Numbered from the stretch's first letter, positions 34,956 to 43,524 are shown. The stretch: 64,000 nt of DNA from a virus (IMGVR_UViG_3300020179_001470:1-64000), one strand, 5' to 3'. Program-made: numbers and translations. Notes: generated by a model not told the origin, from the letters alone.

Positions 34956-35828
34956 ATGATTAATAGAACTTTTACTCCCGAGTGGAAACTATGGATTTGG
35001 TCGAACATTGTTAAGGGATACGATAAAGAATCCATATTTAATGTATTATTGAATAACGGATTCGATTATAATTTAATAAAAAAAGAATTAGAAATCGAAC
35101 CGACGAATGCTCTAATTTGGCAAAGACAATATTCACAGGAAAATCTCAACCAATCTTACGAAATTGAATTATACCCATTTAATAAATCTATTTGTGATGA
35201 CCCAAAAGCTTATAGAATTGAAAACAATTTCGTTGAAATATATCATTATCCTGAATTATTAACGTTGTCCGAATGTGATGATTTGATAATCATCACGGAT
35301 AAAAAATTAAATTCACAGAAAAAATCTAAAGACGTACAATCACCTTTGATTCATAAATTAGATAAGAAGTCAAAACTTTACAAAAAAGTAAATGAGAGAA
35401 TTAATTCTGTGGTGGGACTTTTAGACTCTTTTGGTGAAGATATTTTTATTCAAAAAATAAGACCTGAATTTGACTACAAAGAAAAATACGATTTCCTACT
35501 GCCCAATCAAATATTGGAGGATAAATTATTTACAAACATGGGCATGAGGATATGGAGCGTTCAAATATCATTAAATAACATCACTGAGGGGGGTCATTTA
35601 ACTTTCCAATCTATTGATAGAAGTGTAAAACCCATTAAAGGAGATGGTGTAATTTGGAAAAATTTATATCACGACTTTAAACCAAATCCGTACACTAAAC
35701 ATACACATTTTAAAACAACCGAAGGTGACAAATATGTGTTGTTCAAATATTATAGAATGGAGGATGGTAGTCAGGTTAAAAAAGAAGGTCAACAAGAGAT
35801 TGAAATCCAACTCGATGAAGTTAAGTAG
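34956..35828 (+). CDS. Prolyl-4-hydroxylase-like 2OG oxygenase, metal site altered
   Basis: 290 aa. The C-terminal half follows the 2-oxoglutarate/Fe(II) prolyl-hydroxylase pattern: IQKIRPEFDYKEKYDFLLP, SLNNITEGGHLTFQSIDRSV, KGDGVIWKN, and KHTHFKTTEGDKYVLFKYYR with the distal His and the 2OG-binding Lys. At the place of the usual HxD metal motif it reads K-Y-D, so the first His appears to be Lys. Residues 1-45 add a small helical domain. It may be inactive or use other chemistry. Confidence 0.65.
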   Translation: MINRTFTPEWKLWIWSNIVKGYDKESIFNVLLNNGFDYNLIKKELEIEPTNALIWQRQYSQENLNQSYEIELYPFNKSICDDPKAYRIENNFVEIYHYPELLTLSECDDLIIITDKKLNSQKKSKDVQSPLIHKLDKKSKLYKKVNERINSVVGLLDSFGEDIFIQKIRPEFDYKEKYDFLLPNQILEDKLFTNMGMRIWSVQISLNNITEGGHLTFQSIDRSVKPIKGDGVIWKNLYHDFKPNPYTKHTHFKTTEGDKYVLFKYYRMEDGSQVKKEGQQEIEIQLDEVK

Positions 35829-35919
35829 TCTTATTTTATTTCTTGTATTGGTTAGTTCATACTCTCAACCTAATACAAAACAAGTTTTGAATGAATCCAA
35901 CAACCCCCCAAAATATTAA
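35815..35919 (+). CDS. Small exported peptide, 34 aa
   Basis: MKLSSLILFLVLVSSYSQ is a signal peptide, followed by only 16 residues rich in Asn and Pro. Overlaps the oxygenase-like gene by 14 nt. Real translation is likely from the signal-peptide quality; function unknown. Confidence 0.5.
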   Translation: MKLSSLILFLVLVSSYSQPNTKQVLNESNNPPKY

Positions 35920-36043
35920 ATTAACTAATCAAAGTGAGTTCAGAGTTTTTGAATGGAAACATAAAGGACATACATACCTAATAATTGATATCCCCCATGG
36001 TTCAGGAATCACACACGCAGGACATTGTCCCTGTGGAAAATAA
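35891..36043 (+). CDS. Hypothetical protein, 50 aa
   Basis: Starts MNPTTPQNIKLTNQSEF and ends GITHAGHCPCGK, a His/Cys-rich tail that may bind metal. Overlaps both neighbours in different frames. Confidence 0.45.
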   Translation: MNPTTPQNIKLTNQSEFRVFEWKHKGHTYLIIDIPHGSGITHAGHCPCGK

Positions 36044-36134
36044 ATTAACAACAGAACAGGAAGATATTTTGTGGTGGGAACACTATGAAAAAATGTATTT
36101 AACCAACAAAGATGGGGAATCTGAATTTTTATGA
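35997..36134 (+). CDS. Hypothetical protein, 45 aa
   Basis: Acidic peptide starting MVQESHTQDIVPVENKL. It overlaps the previous frame by 47 nt and the next gene by 23 nt, so its reality rests on the coupled arrangement only. Confidence 0.35.
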   Translation: MVQESHTQDIVPVENKLTTEQEDILWWEHYEKMYLTNKDGESEFL

Positions 36135-36651
36135 GGATATAAAAATTGGTCAAACCAATGAGCAAGTCGTTATTGAAGTATTTGAAAAAGAATATAACGC
36201 CATTTGTGTTGGGAAGAGTGAAAAGGAAAATGGTGATTTAAAAGAGTTTGATTTAATATTCAATTTCCCAACCAAAACTCACGTGGTTGCTGAGGTTAAG
36301 ACTGAAGATAAGTGGGTACAACCTGGTAGATGGTTACCAAATGGTGCATACTTTCCCGGAATAGACACAGGAAACATTTGTATCGAATTTAGGATGCACG
36401 GTAAAGACAGTGGAATCATGGTAACCAAATCTGATTTGTGGGTGATAGTGTTTATGAATATCAAAGAGATTTGGGTCGTGAGAACCGAAAAATTAAAGAA
36501 GTTATTATCTCAAAATAACTTCAATATTAAGATTGGTGGTGACGAAGTTTATGCTGGTACAAATACGGCAATACCCGAGGAAAAAAGGTCACACATGTAT
36601 CTTATTCCAAGAAAAGAATACGAAAATCATTTTACAATTTTAAAATACTAA
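36112..36651 (+). CDS. PD-(D/E)XK nuclease-like protein
   Basis: 179 aa. FDLIFNFPTKTHVVAEVKTE shows the D..(x)..ExK core of PD-(D/E)XK enzymes, preceded by a helix with a conserved Glu (NEQVVIEVFEKEY). Later DSGIMVTKSDLWVIVF resembles the usual fourth strand. Possibly a Holliday-junction resolvase or a repair nuclease. Confidence 0.55.
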   Translation: MGNLNFYEDIKIGQTNEQVVIEVFEKEYNAICVGKSEKENGDLKEFDLIFNFPTKTHVVAEVKTEDKWVQPGRWLPNGAYFPGIDTGNICIEFRMHGKDSGIMVTKSDLWVIVFMNIKEIWVVRTEKLKKLLSQNNFNIKIGGDEVYAGTNTAIPEEKRSHMYLIPRKEYENHFTILKY

Positions 36652-37064
36652 GAAGACTTTTCTCTAATAAAATCTCTTATTATTTTACCCATTACATTTG
36701 CGAAATTCAATTCAATTAATTCTTCTTGGTTTACAAATCTAAGGTATTGACCTTCATTTAATGGGATTTCATTAATTGGTTTGTTTATTACACCTTGAAA
36801 TATGTATTTCATATTAGGTGTCACGTCACCTTCTATACAAACATACTTCTTCCAAAAAGAAAAGTTTCTCAGATTATTTGAATCAAATTCAATTTCCTCT
36901 ATCATCTCCCTTTTCAAAGCTTCTAATGGTGTCTCCCTTTTCTCCACATGACCACCAATTAAATCCCAATGGTTAGGAAAGGGTATTTCGGGATTATTAT
37001 CTCTTAGGTAAACCAAATATTCACCCTGAAGATTCTGAAGTATTATTTGAGATATTCGTATCAT
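36648..37064 (-). CDS. Nudix hydrolase
   Basis: 138 aa. The Nudix box is GGHVEKRETPLEALKREMIE followed by EIEF, matching Gx5Ex7REUxEExGU apart from the last Gly. Substrates of the family are nucleoside diphosphates linked to other groups, including capped or oxidised nucleotides. Convergent with the nuclease-like gene, overlapping by 4 nt. Confidence 0.85.
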   Translation of the reverse strand: MIRISQIILQNLQGEYLVYLRDNNPEIPFPNHWDLIGGHVEKRETPLEALKREMIEEIEFDSNNLRNFSFWKKYVCIEGDVTPNMKYIFQGVINKPINEIPLNEGQYLRFVNQEELIELNFANVMGKIIRDFIREKSS

Positions 37065-37102
37065 AATTTTGAATTATAAAGATAAATATTTATATTTTAC
37101 AT

Positions 37103-37282
37103 ATGAAAATATTATTATTAACATTTGGTGTACTATTTTTAATTGTTATGTACTTCTTAACAACCGAAATAACAATAAACGGGGAACATAATCGGACAGC
37201 GTTTAAAATAAAATCAATATTTTATTGGTTTGCTGTTACTTCATCTTTTTGTTTGAGGTACATTGTTGCTTTAAAATTTTAA
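37103..37282 (+). CDS. Small membrane protein, 59 aa
   Basis: Two hydrophobic segments (MKILLLTFGVLFLIVMYFL and SIFYWFAVTSSFCL). Function unknown. Confidence 0.5.
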   Translation: MKILLLTFGVLFLIVMYFLTTEITINGEHNRTAFKIKSIFYWFAVTSSFCLRYIVALKF

Positions 37283-37293
37283 AAAAATATGAA

Positions 37294-37488
37294 ATGACTA
37301 ATGCAGAAGTACACGAATATTATGGTTGGTTGGCGTTCAGTGAGGGTTTCTTTCAACAATGGCAAGACGAGGTTTCGAGAAGAATTTTGACTTTAAATCC
37401 ACATGAAAGTAAAAGAGAGTCTGTGAGGGCTGATATATCTATGCAAGTTTACAAGGAAATGTTAAAACGTAAATCTAATTTAGATTAA
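37294..37488 (+). CDS. Hypothetical protein, 64 aa
   Basis: Starts MTNAEVHEYYGWLAFSEG; a longer frame upstream is ignored because it overlaps the membrane gene. Helical and soluble. Ends 2 nt before the ParB-like gene. Confidence 0.55.
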   Translation: MTNAEVHEYYGWLAFSEGFFQQWQDEVSRRILTLNPHESKRESVRADISMQVYKEMLKRKSNLD

Positions 37489-37490
37489 CG

Positions 37491-37949
37491 ATGACATTTT
37501 TGGAAAAAATTAAATTATTAGTGGACAAAAGATATGTGTCCGAGTTTTTAAAAAAACATAAAGATGAATACTTCTGTAATAAATGGTGGTGCCATAAAAT
37601 TCAAATCTCAACACTACATCTTTCTGAAATTAAAAGTAGTTTAAAAAACATAGACCTTATTGACCCATTATATAAACAAATAGAAAAAGAAATACTTGAG
37701 AAGGGTTTTGATTATAATAAAAGTTACATTTATGTTTCTAATAAAAAATATATTATAGATGGTCATCACCGATATTTTATTTTAAAAAAACATTTCGAAG
37801 GTACATTTCTAATTACGGTTTTCGTACTTACAGATATGAATAGTAGGTATTTGTATATTTTGAAAATGTCAATTGTTCATTTGTTTGTTTGGTTGATTAG
37901 ATTTTTATTTAAAAGAAATAAAGGTCAAATTATAGAGTTGAATCTTTAA
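37491..37949 (+). CDS. ParB-like domain protein
   Basis: 152 aa. KKYIIDGHHRYFILKKHFEG is the ParB/Srx-type catalytic or nucleotide-binding box (xxDGHHR). No helix-turn-helix follows; instead the C-terminus is hydrophobic and basic (HLFVWLIRFLFKRNKG). Role unknown; related domains act as nucleases or CTP-binding switches. Confidence 0.6.
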   Translation: MTFLEKIKLLVDKRYVSEFLKKHKDEYFCNKWWCHKIQISTLHLSEIKSSLKNIDLIDPLYKQIEKEILEKGFDYNKSYIYVSNKKYIIDGHHRYFILKKHFEGTFLITVFVLTDMNSRYLYILKMSIVHLFVWLIRFLFKRNKGQIIELNL

Positions 37950-37966
37950 AAGAGATAATTATAGAT

Positions 37967-38662
37967 ATGAAAATAGATGCACTTTTTATTTCAGATGTTC
38001 ACCTTGGTACGAAAGGTAGTAATTCTGAAATGGTTTTAGAGGTGTTAAAATCTTACGAACCGAATTATCTATTTTTAGTGGGTGACATCATAGATGGTTG
38101 GATGTTACAAAGAAAGTTCAGATGGAAACAATCTGACACAAATGTTATTAGAAAAATATTATCACACTCTAAACGAGGTTGTCATGTAGTCTATATCACA
38201 GGTAATCACGACGAATTTTTGAGACAGTATAATGATTTATCTTTTGGTAATATTGAAATATGTAACGAGTATAAGTATGGTAATGTTTTTATAACACACG
38301 GAGATTTATACGATGGTGTTGTAAAATTGAAATGGTTAGGTGTTTTAGGTTCAATTGGGTATGATATTGCAATATCAGTCGATAGAACCCTCAAAAAATT
38401 TGGACACAAAAGGTCTTTATCAAAATTTTTAAAAGACAGTGTAAAAGAAGCCGTAAAATTCATAACAAGTTTTGAATTAGAGTTGGTTAGACAAGCAAAA
38501 AAAAGAGAATGTGACACGGTAATTTGTGGTCACATACACAATCCTGAAGATAAAATTATTGAAGGTGTGAGATATTTGAATTGTGGGGATTGGGTTGAGA
38601 ATAATACTTATATAATACACCATAATGGTAAATTTGAACTTCAGAAATATGACACTCTATAG
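37967..38662 (+). CDS. LpxH-like metallophosphoesterase
   Basis: 231 aa. Motifs ISDVHLGTKG, LVGDIIDGW, ITGNHDEFL, ITHGDLYDG and ICGHIHNPE place it in the COG2908 branch, which includes UDP-2,3-diacylglucosamine diphosphatase LpxH of lipid A synthesis. The adjacent glycosyltransferase (overlap 14 nt) fits a lipid or surface-glycan role. Exact substrate uncertain. Confidence 0.75.
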   Translation: MKIDALFISDVHLGTKGSNSEMVLEVLKSYEPNYLFLVGDIIDGWMLQRKFRWKQSDTNVIRKILSHSKRGCHVVYITGNHDEFLRQYNDLSFGNIEICNEYKYGNVFITHGDLYDGVVKLKWLGVLGSIGYDIAISVDRTLKKFGHKRSLSKFLKDSVKEAVKFITSFELELVRQAKKRECDTVICGHIHNPEDKIIEGVRYLNCGDWVENNTYIIHHNGKFELQKYDTL

Positions 38663-39386
38663 ACCTAAAAAAATAAAAGATAAAATCACAATTGTAATCC
38701 CATGTTACAATGAGGAGAGGTATATAAAAAAAACAATTGATTCAATATACAATCAAGTATTAATCGAGGGAACGCGTGTAATCGTATCCGACAACTATTC
38801 AACCGATAGAACTAGAGCAATCATAAACAATCTTTCACATATGTATTCAGATAGATTGAATATAGAAATGATTAATGGTGGTAGGGTTGGTGTTGCCAGA
38901 AATTTAGGTAGTGATTTAGTCAGGACAGAATACATACTTTTTTTAGACGCGGATATCCGGTTGTTTAACAATGTAACGATACATGATTGTCTTGAAGATA
39001 TGGTTGAGGACAAATTGGACTTGATGACTTGTAAAGTTAAATCGGTATCGTCGGGTTGGAGGTCTAAACTAGCATTTGTTAGTTTTAATATAGTCAATCA
39101 AATAGTCAGTCACTTTACACCTTTCGCGGTCGGAACGTTTTTTCTAACGAGAACCGATAGATTCTTCGAAATGGGAAAGTTTAGTGAGGATTACCCACAC
39201 AGTGAAGATTATGGTCTAAGTAGAAAATACAACCCAAAAAAGTTTAGAATATCAGAACATTATGTCGGTCAAGATGACCGTAGGTTCAAAAAAATGGGGT
39301 ATTTTGGTATGATTAAACTACTTGTTAGGTCATTTTTCAATAGAAAAAACGAAGAATATTTCAAGAAAGACATAGGTTATTGGTGA
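38649..39386 (+). CDS. Family 2 glycosyltransferase
   Basis: 245 aa. GT-A motifs: ITIVIPCYNEERYIKKTIDS, VSDNYSTDRT, GVARNLG, and the DxD motif FLDADIRLF. SEDYPHSEDYGLSRKY may provide the catalytic ED. The start at 38649 is preferred (overlap with the phosphoesterase end); 38625 is possible. Probably modifies surface polysaccharide, lipid or a phage component. Confidence 0.85.
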   Translation: MTLYRPKKIKDKITIVIPCYNEERYIKKTIDSIYNQVLIEGTRVIVSDNYSTDRTRAIINNLSHMYSDRLNIEMINGGRVGVARNLGSDLVRTEYILFLDADIRLFNNVTIHDCLEDMVEDKLDLMTCKVKSVSSGWRSKLAFVSFNIVNQIVSHFTPFAVGTFFLTRTDRFFEMGKFSEDYPHSEDYGLSRKYNPKKFRISEHYVGQDDRRFKKMGYFGMIKLLVRSFFNRKNEEYFKKDIGYW

Positions 39387-39434
39387 TTTCAAAAAAAATT
39401 TTGAAATAGTTAAATTTATTCATAATATTGACAA

Positions 39435-39506
39435 ATGATTGTACTTTTATTATTCATCATTTGCATATTATTGTATGCAATTAATGAAAACATCCGAAAA
39501 AAATGA
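39435..39506 (+). CDS. Single-helix membrane micropeptide, 23 aa
   Basis: MIVLLLFIICILLYAINENI plus RKK: one membrane helix with a basic end. Sits between two genes with normal spacing. Support is composition and position only. Confidence 0.4.
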   Translation: MIVLLLFIICILLYAINENIRKK

Positions 39507-39509
39507 CCT

Positions 39510-39818
39510 ATGATACATTCCAACCTTCAGGTATACGATTACCTACAACCTCATTACAAATGGAATTTAGTATCAATAGCATTCTGTGATAGAATATTGA
39601 TGGTTATGGTTTCCAATGGGTGTAGTGAGAAAGAATTTTTAGATTTGAAAGAATATCTAACAAAAAACATGTTTCACAGACATGATGAAACTAACGTCTA
39701 TTATCGACTTAAAAGTAGGGGAGGGGAATTTGTTAATCCAATTGTTTTTGACAAAGAAAACGGAAATAGCAGGGTCGAAATGACTAAAAGGTTTATTGGT
39801 AGAAATTTACTGATTTAA
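39510..39818 (+). CDS. Hypothetical protein, 102 aa
   Basis: Starts MIHSNLQVYDYLQPHYKWNL. Soluble; no family recognised. Confidence 0.6.
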   Translation: MIHSNLQVYDYLQPHYKWNLVSIAFCDRILMVMVSNGCSEKEFLDLKEYLTKNMFHRHDETNVYYRLKSRGGEFVNPIVFDKENGNSRVEMTKRFIGRNLLI

Positions 39819-39830
39819 TATTACTTTTGT

Positions 39831-40127
39831 ATGGTGATACACAAAAAAGTCAAAGAAGCATACCAAGAATATATCGAGTGGTATGATAATTTAGGTATAA
39901 ATAAGGAATACCTTAAAGAGGTAAAAATCAAGAGTCTAACTGAATTTGCGCAAAGTATGATTAATGATTATGAACTTTGGTACATGTTTGGTGAGGATTG
40001 TACCTTACCACTGTCACTTTTAGAAAGACAAGAAATATACAAGGAAAGATACCCAATTTCATGGGATATTTTATCTCATAAGCATTATGATGATTTTTTA
40101 ATACCGACAGTTAAACTAATTGAGTAA
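39831..40127 (+). CDS. Hypothetical protein, 98 aa
   Basis: Starts MVIHKKVKEAYQEYIEW; helical, acidic. No family recognised. Followed 2 nt later by the next gene. Confidence 0.6.
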   Translation: MVIHKKVKEAYQEYIEWYDNLGINKEYLKEVKIKSLTEFAQSMINDYELWYMFGEDCTLPLSLLERQEIYKERYPISWDILSHKHYDDFLIPTVKLIE

Positions 40128-40129
40128 AA

Positions 40130-40714
40130 ATGAAGTACATATTAAAAACTTATGGGTGGAGCGCCGAGTTTATCGGTAAGAAACTTACAGACGAACAAGT
40201 CCAAAAAATTGAACTTTTAAAAGAAGAAAAAAAGTACGATGAACTTTGGGAAGTTAGATTTGACTTGGAAAGTTTAGATATTGACATTTACGATGGTGAC
40301 ATCTTTCACGTAAACAAAGCATTGGATAACCAAACAATGACTTTTGAACTTGAAGATGAAAACGGTAACAACGTATTATCTTTTGGTATTGAAGATATTC
40401 AGACAATCTCTTCAGTGAATGAGGATTGGGATGATTATATTTCACATCGAGCATTCCCAATGGAAAGGGGCGAGAACATCTATGTGAGTGTTGATGAAAA
40501 CAAAGGTGGTATTTGGGAATATGAAATTGAATCTGAAACGGTTCCAACCATTGAAGATTTCACCTACTGTCATGGCTCTGTCGACTTTCCTGATGGGGAC
40601 TGGGATTACATCGATAGAATATTTTTTAAGGGTGAATCCATCGAACCCTCTGATTTTTTGGACAACTGGGGTAAATCCTCTCAGGTAGACATTTTTAAAT
40701 TTGAAGAAAACTAG
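40130..40714 (+). CDS. Hypothetical acidic protein, 194 aa
   Basis: Starts MKYILKTYGWSAEFIGKKL; rich in Asp/Glu and Trp with beta-strand character. No family recognised. Overlaps the DUF6283-like gene by 14 nt. Confidence 0.6.
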   Translation: MKYILKTYGWSAEFIGKKLTDEQVQKIELLKEEKKYDELWEVRFDLESLDIDIYDGDIFHVNKALDNQTMTFELEDENGNNVLSFGIEDIQTISSVNEDWDDYISHRAFPMERGENIYVSVDENKGGIWEYEIESETVPTIEDFTYCHGSVDFPDGDWDYIDRIFFKGESIEPSDFLDNWGKSSQVDIFKFEEN

Positions 40715-40898
40715 TTCACCTTGTAAAGAATGTCCTTGGGTTGTCAGGAATAATAACAATGACGCAATTATTCATTTTTCCAAAAGAATGAGTAGACCAC
40801 ACGCATGTCACATGATTCAAAAAGATATATGGGGCGTTTCCAAAGATAATATTTGTAAGGGTAGTAAAATACACTTTAAAAAAATTAAATTTATTTAA
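40701..40898 (+). CDS. DUF6283-like Cys/His protein, TTG start
   Basis: 65 aa. SSPCKECPWVVRN and RPHACHM give the CxxCPW...CH pattern of DUF6283, a small probable metal-binding family found in phages and actinobacteria. TTG at 40701 is the only start that keeps the Cys motif. Confidence 0.6.
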   Translation: MKKTSSPCKECPWVVRNNNNDAIIHFSKRMSRPHACHMIQKDIWGVSKDNICKGSKIHFKKIKFI

Positions 40899-40928
40899 TA
40901 CATTTAAAAATTAGTTTTTTGTGATTTT

Positions 40929-40959
40929 TTTGTATTTCACGAAAATTTATTTATATTTG
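40929..40959 (+). promoter_or_regulatory. Bacteroidota-type promoter
   Basis: TTTG 40929-40932, a 19-nt spacer and TATATTTG 40952-40959, 14 nt before the next ATG. Confidence 0.85.
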
Positions 40960-40973
40960 AAGAAAAAACGACC

Positions 40974-41060
40974 ATGGAAAAACTTCCTTTTTGGTTAAAC
41001 AACTTGGTATACTTCTTATCGGGGGTTGGATTTGGATTTTTAATATTTTTATATCTATGA
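40974..41060 (+). CDS. Single-helix membrane peptide, 28 aa
   Basis: MEKLPFWLNNLVYFLSGVGF then GFLIFLYL, directly behind a good promoter and coupled to the next gene by an ATGA overlap. One membrane helix; function unknown. Confidence 0.55.
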   Translation: MEKLPFWLNNLVYFLSGVGFGFLIFLYL

Positions 41061-41257
41061 ACACATTTAGTATTGGTCAACGGGTGTTATACAATCGAAT
41101 GGAATGTATTGTAACCAATGCATCCATCGCTAGTGGAAAAAAGTATGAAGTTTCACCCGTTGGTCGTAATCAATATTTTGTTGTGGGATATTGGGAACTT
41201 GAAACACCTAAAATTACATACAATGGACAACCAAGGAAAGAGAAAAGAACAAATTGA
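41057..41257 (+). CDS. Hypothetical protein, SH3-like?
   Basis: 66 aa starting MNTFSIGQRVLYNRMECIVT, a strand-turn-strand pattern like small SH3/KOW barrels, ending in a basic tail. Start set by the ATGA overlap. Confidence 0.5.
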   Translation: MNTFSIGQRVLYNRMECIVTNASIASGKKYEVSPVGRNQYFVVGYWELETPKITYNGQPRKEKRTN

Positions 41258-41336
41258 ATTCAGTGAAAAAATGACTTTTTGGTCATTAGTAAGTATTATC
41301 GCGATTATTGTTAGTTTGATAATACTTAATAGGTGA
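41223..41336 (+). CDS. Small membrane peptide, 37 aa
   Basis: MDNQGKRKEQIEFSEKM followed by one membrane helix (FWSLVSIIAIIVSLIIL). Overlaps the previous gene by 35 nt in another frame. Confidence 0.45.
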   Translation: MDNQGKRKEQIEFSEKMTFWSLVSIIAIIVSLIILNR

Positions 41337-41341
41337 AGACA

Positions 41342-41611
41342 ATGAATATGAGAATATATAAAGCATCAGGTTACACAGAAAATCACACTATGTGCGCAGG
41401 AACAGTTTACAAATTTGAGGACCGATGGTTCTTTCGTTATATTTTAATGCTCGACGATGAATACACCGAAATACCGGTTAATGAGGAATCTATCCCAAAA
41501 TCAAAATGGATGTATGATTTTTTTTCCTCGGGTGTTAGGGTAAACGCTCGAATTGTAACCAAACAAAGAGAAGACGGTACCAAATACGATGAAGCAATTA
41601 TTACCGAGTAA
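41342..41611 (+). CDS. Hypothetical protein, 89 aa
   Basis: Starts MNMRIYKASGYTENHTMCAG; beta-rich. GTG at 41333 and ATG at 41348 are alternative starts. No family recognised. Confidence 0.55.
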   Translation: MNMRIYKASGYTENHTMCAGTVYKFEDRWFFRYILMLDDEYTEIPVNEESIPKSKWMYDFFSSGVRVNARIVTKQREDGTKYDEAIITE

Positions 41612-41613
41612 AA

Positions 41614-41883
41614 ATGAAAACATTTAAAGATTTAGAATTCGAACAAATCGATGGAGCGCCATATATGGTGGGTAAAAAAGTTCGTGTACAATTTGATAAT
41701 GGATACGGGGTGTCTGTTGTTTCTCACACATTTTCCTACGGAGGTAAAGATGGTTTGTACGAACTTGCGGTCTTAGATAAAAATGGTGACCTCACCTACG
41801 AAACACCAATAACCAACGATGTCCTAGGTTATTTGGAACCTGAAGAAGTTACAGAGATTATGACAAAAGTACAGTCTCTGTAA
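41614..41883 (+). CDS. Hypothetical protein, 89 aa
   Basis: Starts MKTFKDLEFEQIDGAPYMVG; beta-rich, soluble. The stop and the next start share a base (TAATG). No family recognised. Confidence 0.6.
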   Translation: MKTFKDLEFEQIDGAPYMVGKKVRVQFDNGYGVSVVSHTFSYGGKDGLYELAVLDKNGDLTYETPITNDVLGYLEPEEVTEIMTKVQSL

Positions 41884-42011
41884 TGATAGATAATATAGAA
41901 TTAATTAAGTCATTACTCAACTTCGAAGATAAGGGTGATTTCTATATGCTCTATATCTTCAAACGAAAGAAAGACCCAACACTACTTTATTTACCAAACT
42001 CTTTAAGTTAA
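41883..42011 (+). CDS. Short protein resembling the start of a longer phage protein
   Basis: 42 aa (MIDNIELIKSLLNFEDKGDF then YMLYIFKRKKD). The segment LIKxLLxFExxGDFYxLxIxKRKKD is, to my recollection, the N-terminus of longer proteins of unknown function in marine and Bacteroidota phages, so this is probably a truncated copy. Kept as a CDS because start and junction are intact. Confidence 0.45.
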   Translation: MIDNIELIKSLLNFEDKGDFYMLYIFKRKKDPTLLYLPNSLS

Positions 42012-42018
42012 AAGATTA

Positions 42019-42861
42019 ATGCGTGAGATTTACAAAATAGTAAAAAAATACAAGAGGTCTTTATTATTAATATACTTCTACATCTTTATTGCTCAAATCA
42101 TTTTCTTGGTTGAACCCTTTGTCTTGGGTAAATCAATAGATGGTTTATTGAATAAGGAGTATTATTGGATTGGTGTGTTTTTGTTCATTGAGACGCTATC
42201 AAATTTTACAATATACAAGAGAATGATATTCGACACCAAGATTTACACATCCATATATAATGATATTGTGTTTAACTATTTAGATAATTCAGAAAACTCT
42301 GACGCATCAACACGATTAGGTAGAACCGATTTGGCTCACAATATTGTCGACTTCTTGGAACACCATATTCATTATTACATAATGTCCATACTGACAATTA
42401 TTGGAACCTTGTTTTTCATATTCATGTCCCATGTGATTACTGGTTTCATTGTGTTATTGTGCGCCCCATTCATTTGTTTTATTGTATGGAAGTTCTATGG
42501 TAAGATTGCACAATCTACCAAAGTTAGTCACAACCAACATGAAAAGAAAATGGATGTACTTGGTGGGAATGACCGAGGTATAATCGATACCTTTTTCAAA
42601 AGAAGAAGGAAGATTTGGATTTCAGCATCAACCATACAAGGAAAGAATTGGACATCCTTGAATATGGTAAAGACAATCTTCTTGGTCTTAGCATTAATCA
42701 TCTTCACTCACGAAAATGTAAAACTAACCCAAGGTGAAGCGATTGCCATGTATTCTTATATAAATCAATTTTTGGTTTCTCTTTTGTCCATTCCTGTGGG
42801 TATGGAAATGTTAACGAGAATGACCGATGTAATAAACAGATTAAAAACAACAAATGAGTAA
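42019..42861 (+). CDS. Orphan ABC-transporter-type membrane domain
   Basis: 280 aa with about five to six membrane helices laid out like a type I exporter domain: PFVLGKSIDGLL early, LGRTDLAHNIVDFLEHH (coupling region) and GEAIAMYSYINQFL late. No nucleotide-binding domain is fused or adjacent, so it cannot pump alone. It might poison or partner a host ABC protein. Overlaps the next gene by 8 nt. Confidence 0.65.
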   Translation: MREIYKIVKKYKRSLLLIYFYIFIAQIIFLVEPFVLGKSIDGLLNKEYYWIGVFLFIETLSNFTIYKRMIFDTKIYTSIYNDIVFNYLDNSENSDASTRLGRTDLAHNIVDFLEHHIHYYIMSILTIIGTLFFIFMSHVITGFIVLLCAPFICFIVWKFYGKIAQSTKVSHNQHEKKMDVLGGNDRGIIDTFFKRRRKIWISASTIQGKNWTSLNMVKTIFLVLALIIFTHENVKLTQGEAIAMYSYINQFLVSLLSIPVGMEMLTRMTDVINRLKTTNE

Positions 42862-43042
42862 TAACGAATTATCACCAGTCAATTGGTTAATAAAAAAACT
42901 TCAGTTGGATACAAGGTATAGTGGGATTTATGATGATATCCTCAACCAAGCAAGACAAATGGAAGATGACCAATACGAAAAACTAAAGGACTTTGACAAT
43001 TGGAAAGATTGGAAGAACAATATTGAAACTAAATCAGAATAA
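42854..43042 (+). CDS. Hypothetical protein, 62 aa
   Basis: Starts MSNNELSPVNWLIKKLQLDT and ends ETKSE. The LNQARQMEDDQYEKLKDF helix parallels the chimeric fragment at 48563 (LLEQAKEMEKEQIIEF, also ending KSE), so they belong to one family of small phage proteins. Function unknown. Confidence 0.6.
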   Translation: MSNNELSPVNWLIKKLQLDTRYSGIYDDILNQARQMEDDQYEKLKDFDNWKDWKNNIETKSE

Positions 43043-43043
43043 G

Positions 43044-43256
43044 ATGACACCACAAGAACAAGCATTAAAAGACACAACTAACAGATACACTAACCTACTT
43101 GATGGTTGTGTAAAATCTGGTGTAAGTGTATCAGAAATCATTCGTTACTACGAATCGAGATTGAACAATCAACCAGCACCTGAAACCAAAAGGTCATCGG
43201 GAATCGTTGATAATTTTATTGAGGAATATCTTAACTATATGTCAAATGAAGATTAA
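43044..43256 (+). CDS. Hypothetical protein, 70 aa
   Basis: Starts MTPQEQALKDTTNRYTNLLD just after the repeated TAAATCAGAATAAGATG junction. Helical and acidic. No family recognised. Confidence 0.6.
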   Translation: MTPQEQALKDTTNRYTNLLDGCVKSGVSVSEIIRYYESRLNNQPAPETKRSSGIVDNFIEEYLNYMSNED

Positions 43257-43323
43257 TGTTTATCTAAATATTTTTTGGGATATTCAAATTAATCACTTAT
43301 AATTGTATTAAAATAAATCGGTC

Positions 43324-43524
43324 ATGAGTACTTGGGAAATTGTATTGTTAATTTTATTCGGAATTTGTCTCATGGGTGCTTTGGTTCAAAAAAAGTGGAA
43401 TGACTTTTTTTATTATTTGTGTACTGGGTTGGTAGTCATTTCGGAGTTACCCGTTTTTACATCTTTTATCGCTTTAATATTTCTTTTAATCTTACACGTT
43501 AACATTAGAAATATGGAAAATTAA
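43324..43524 (+). CDS. Small membrane protein, 66 aa
   Basis: Two membrane helices (WEIVLLILFGICLMGALV, VFTSFIALIFLLILHV). Upstream has TTTG and TATAATTG boxes with a 20-nt gap. Function unknown. Confidence 0.6.
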   Translation: MSTWEIVLLILFGICLMGALVQKKWNDFFYYLCTGLVVISELPVFTSFIALIFLLILHVNIRNMEN

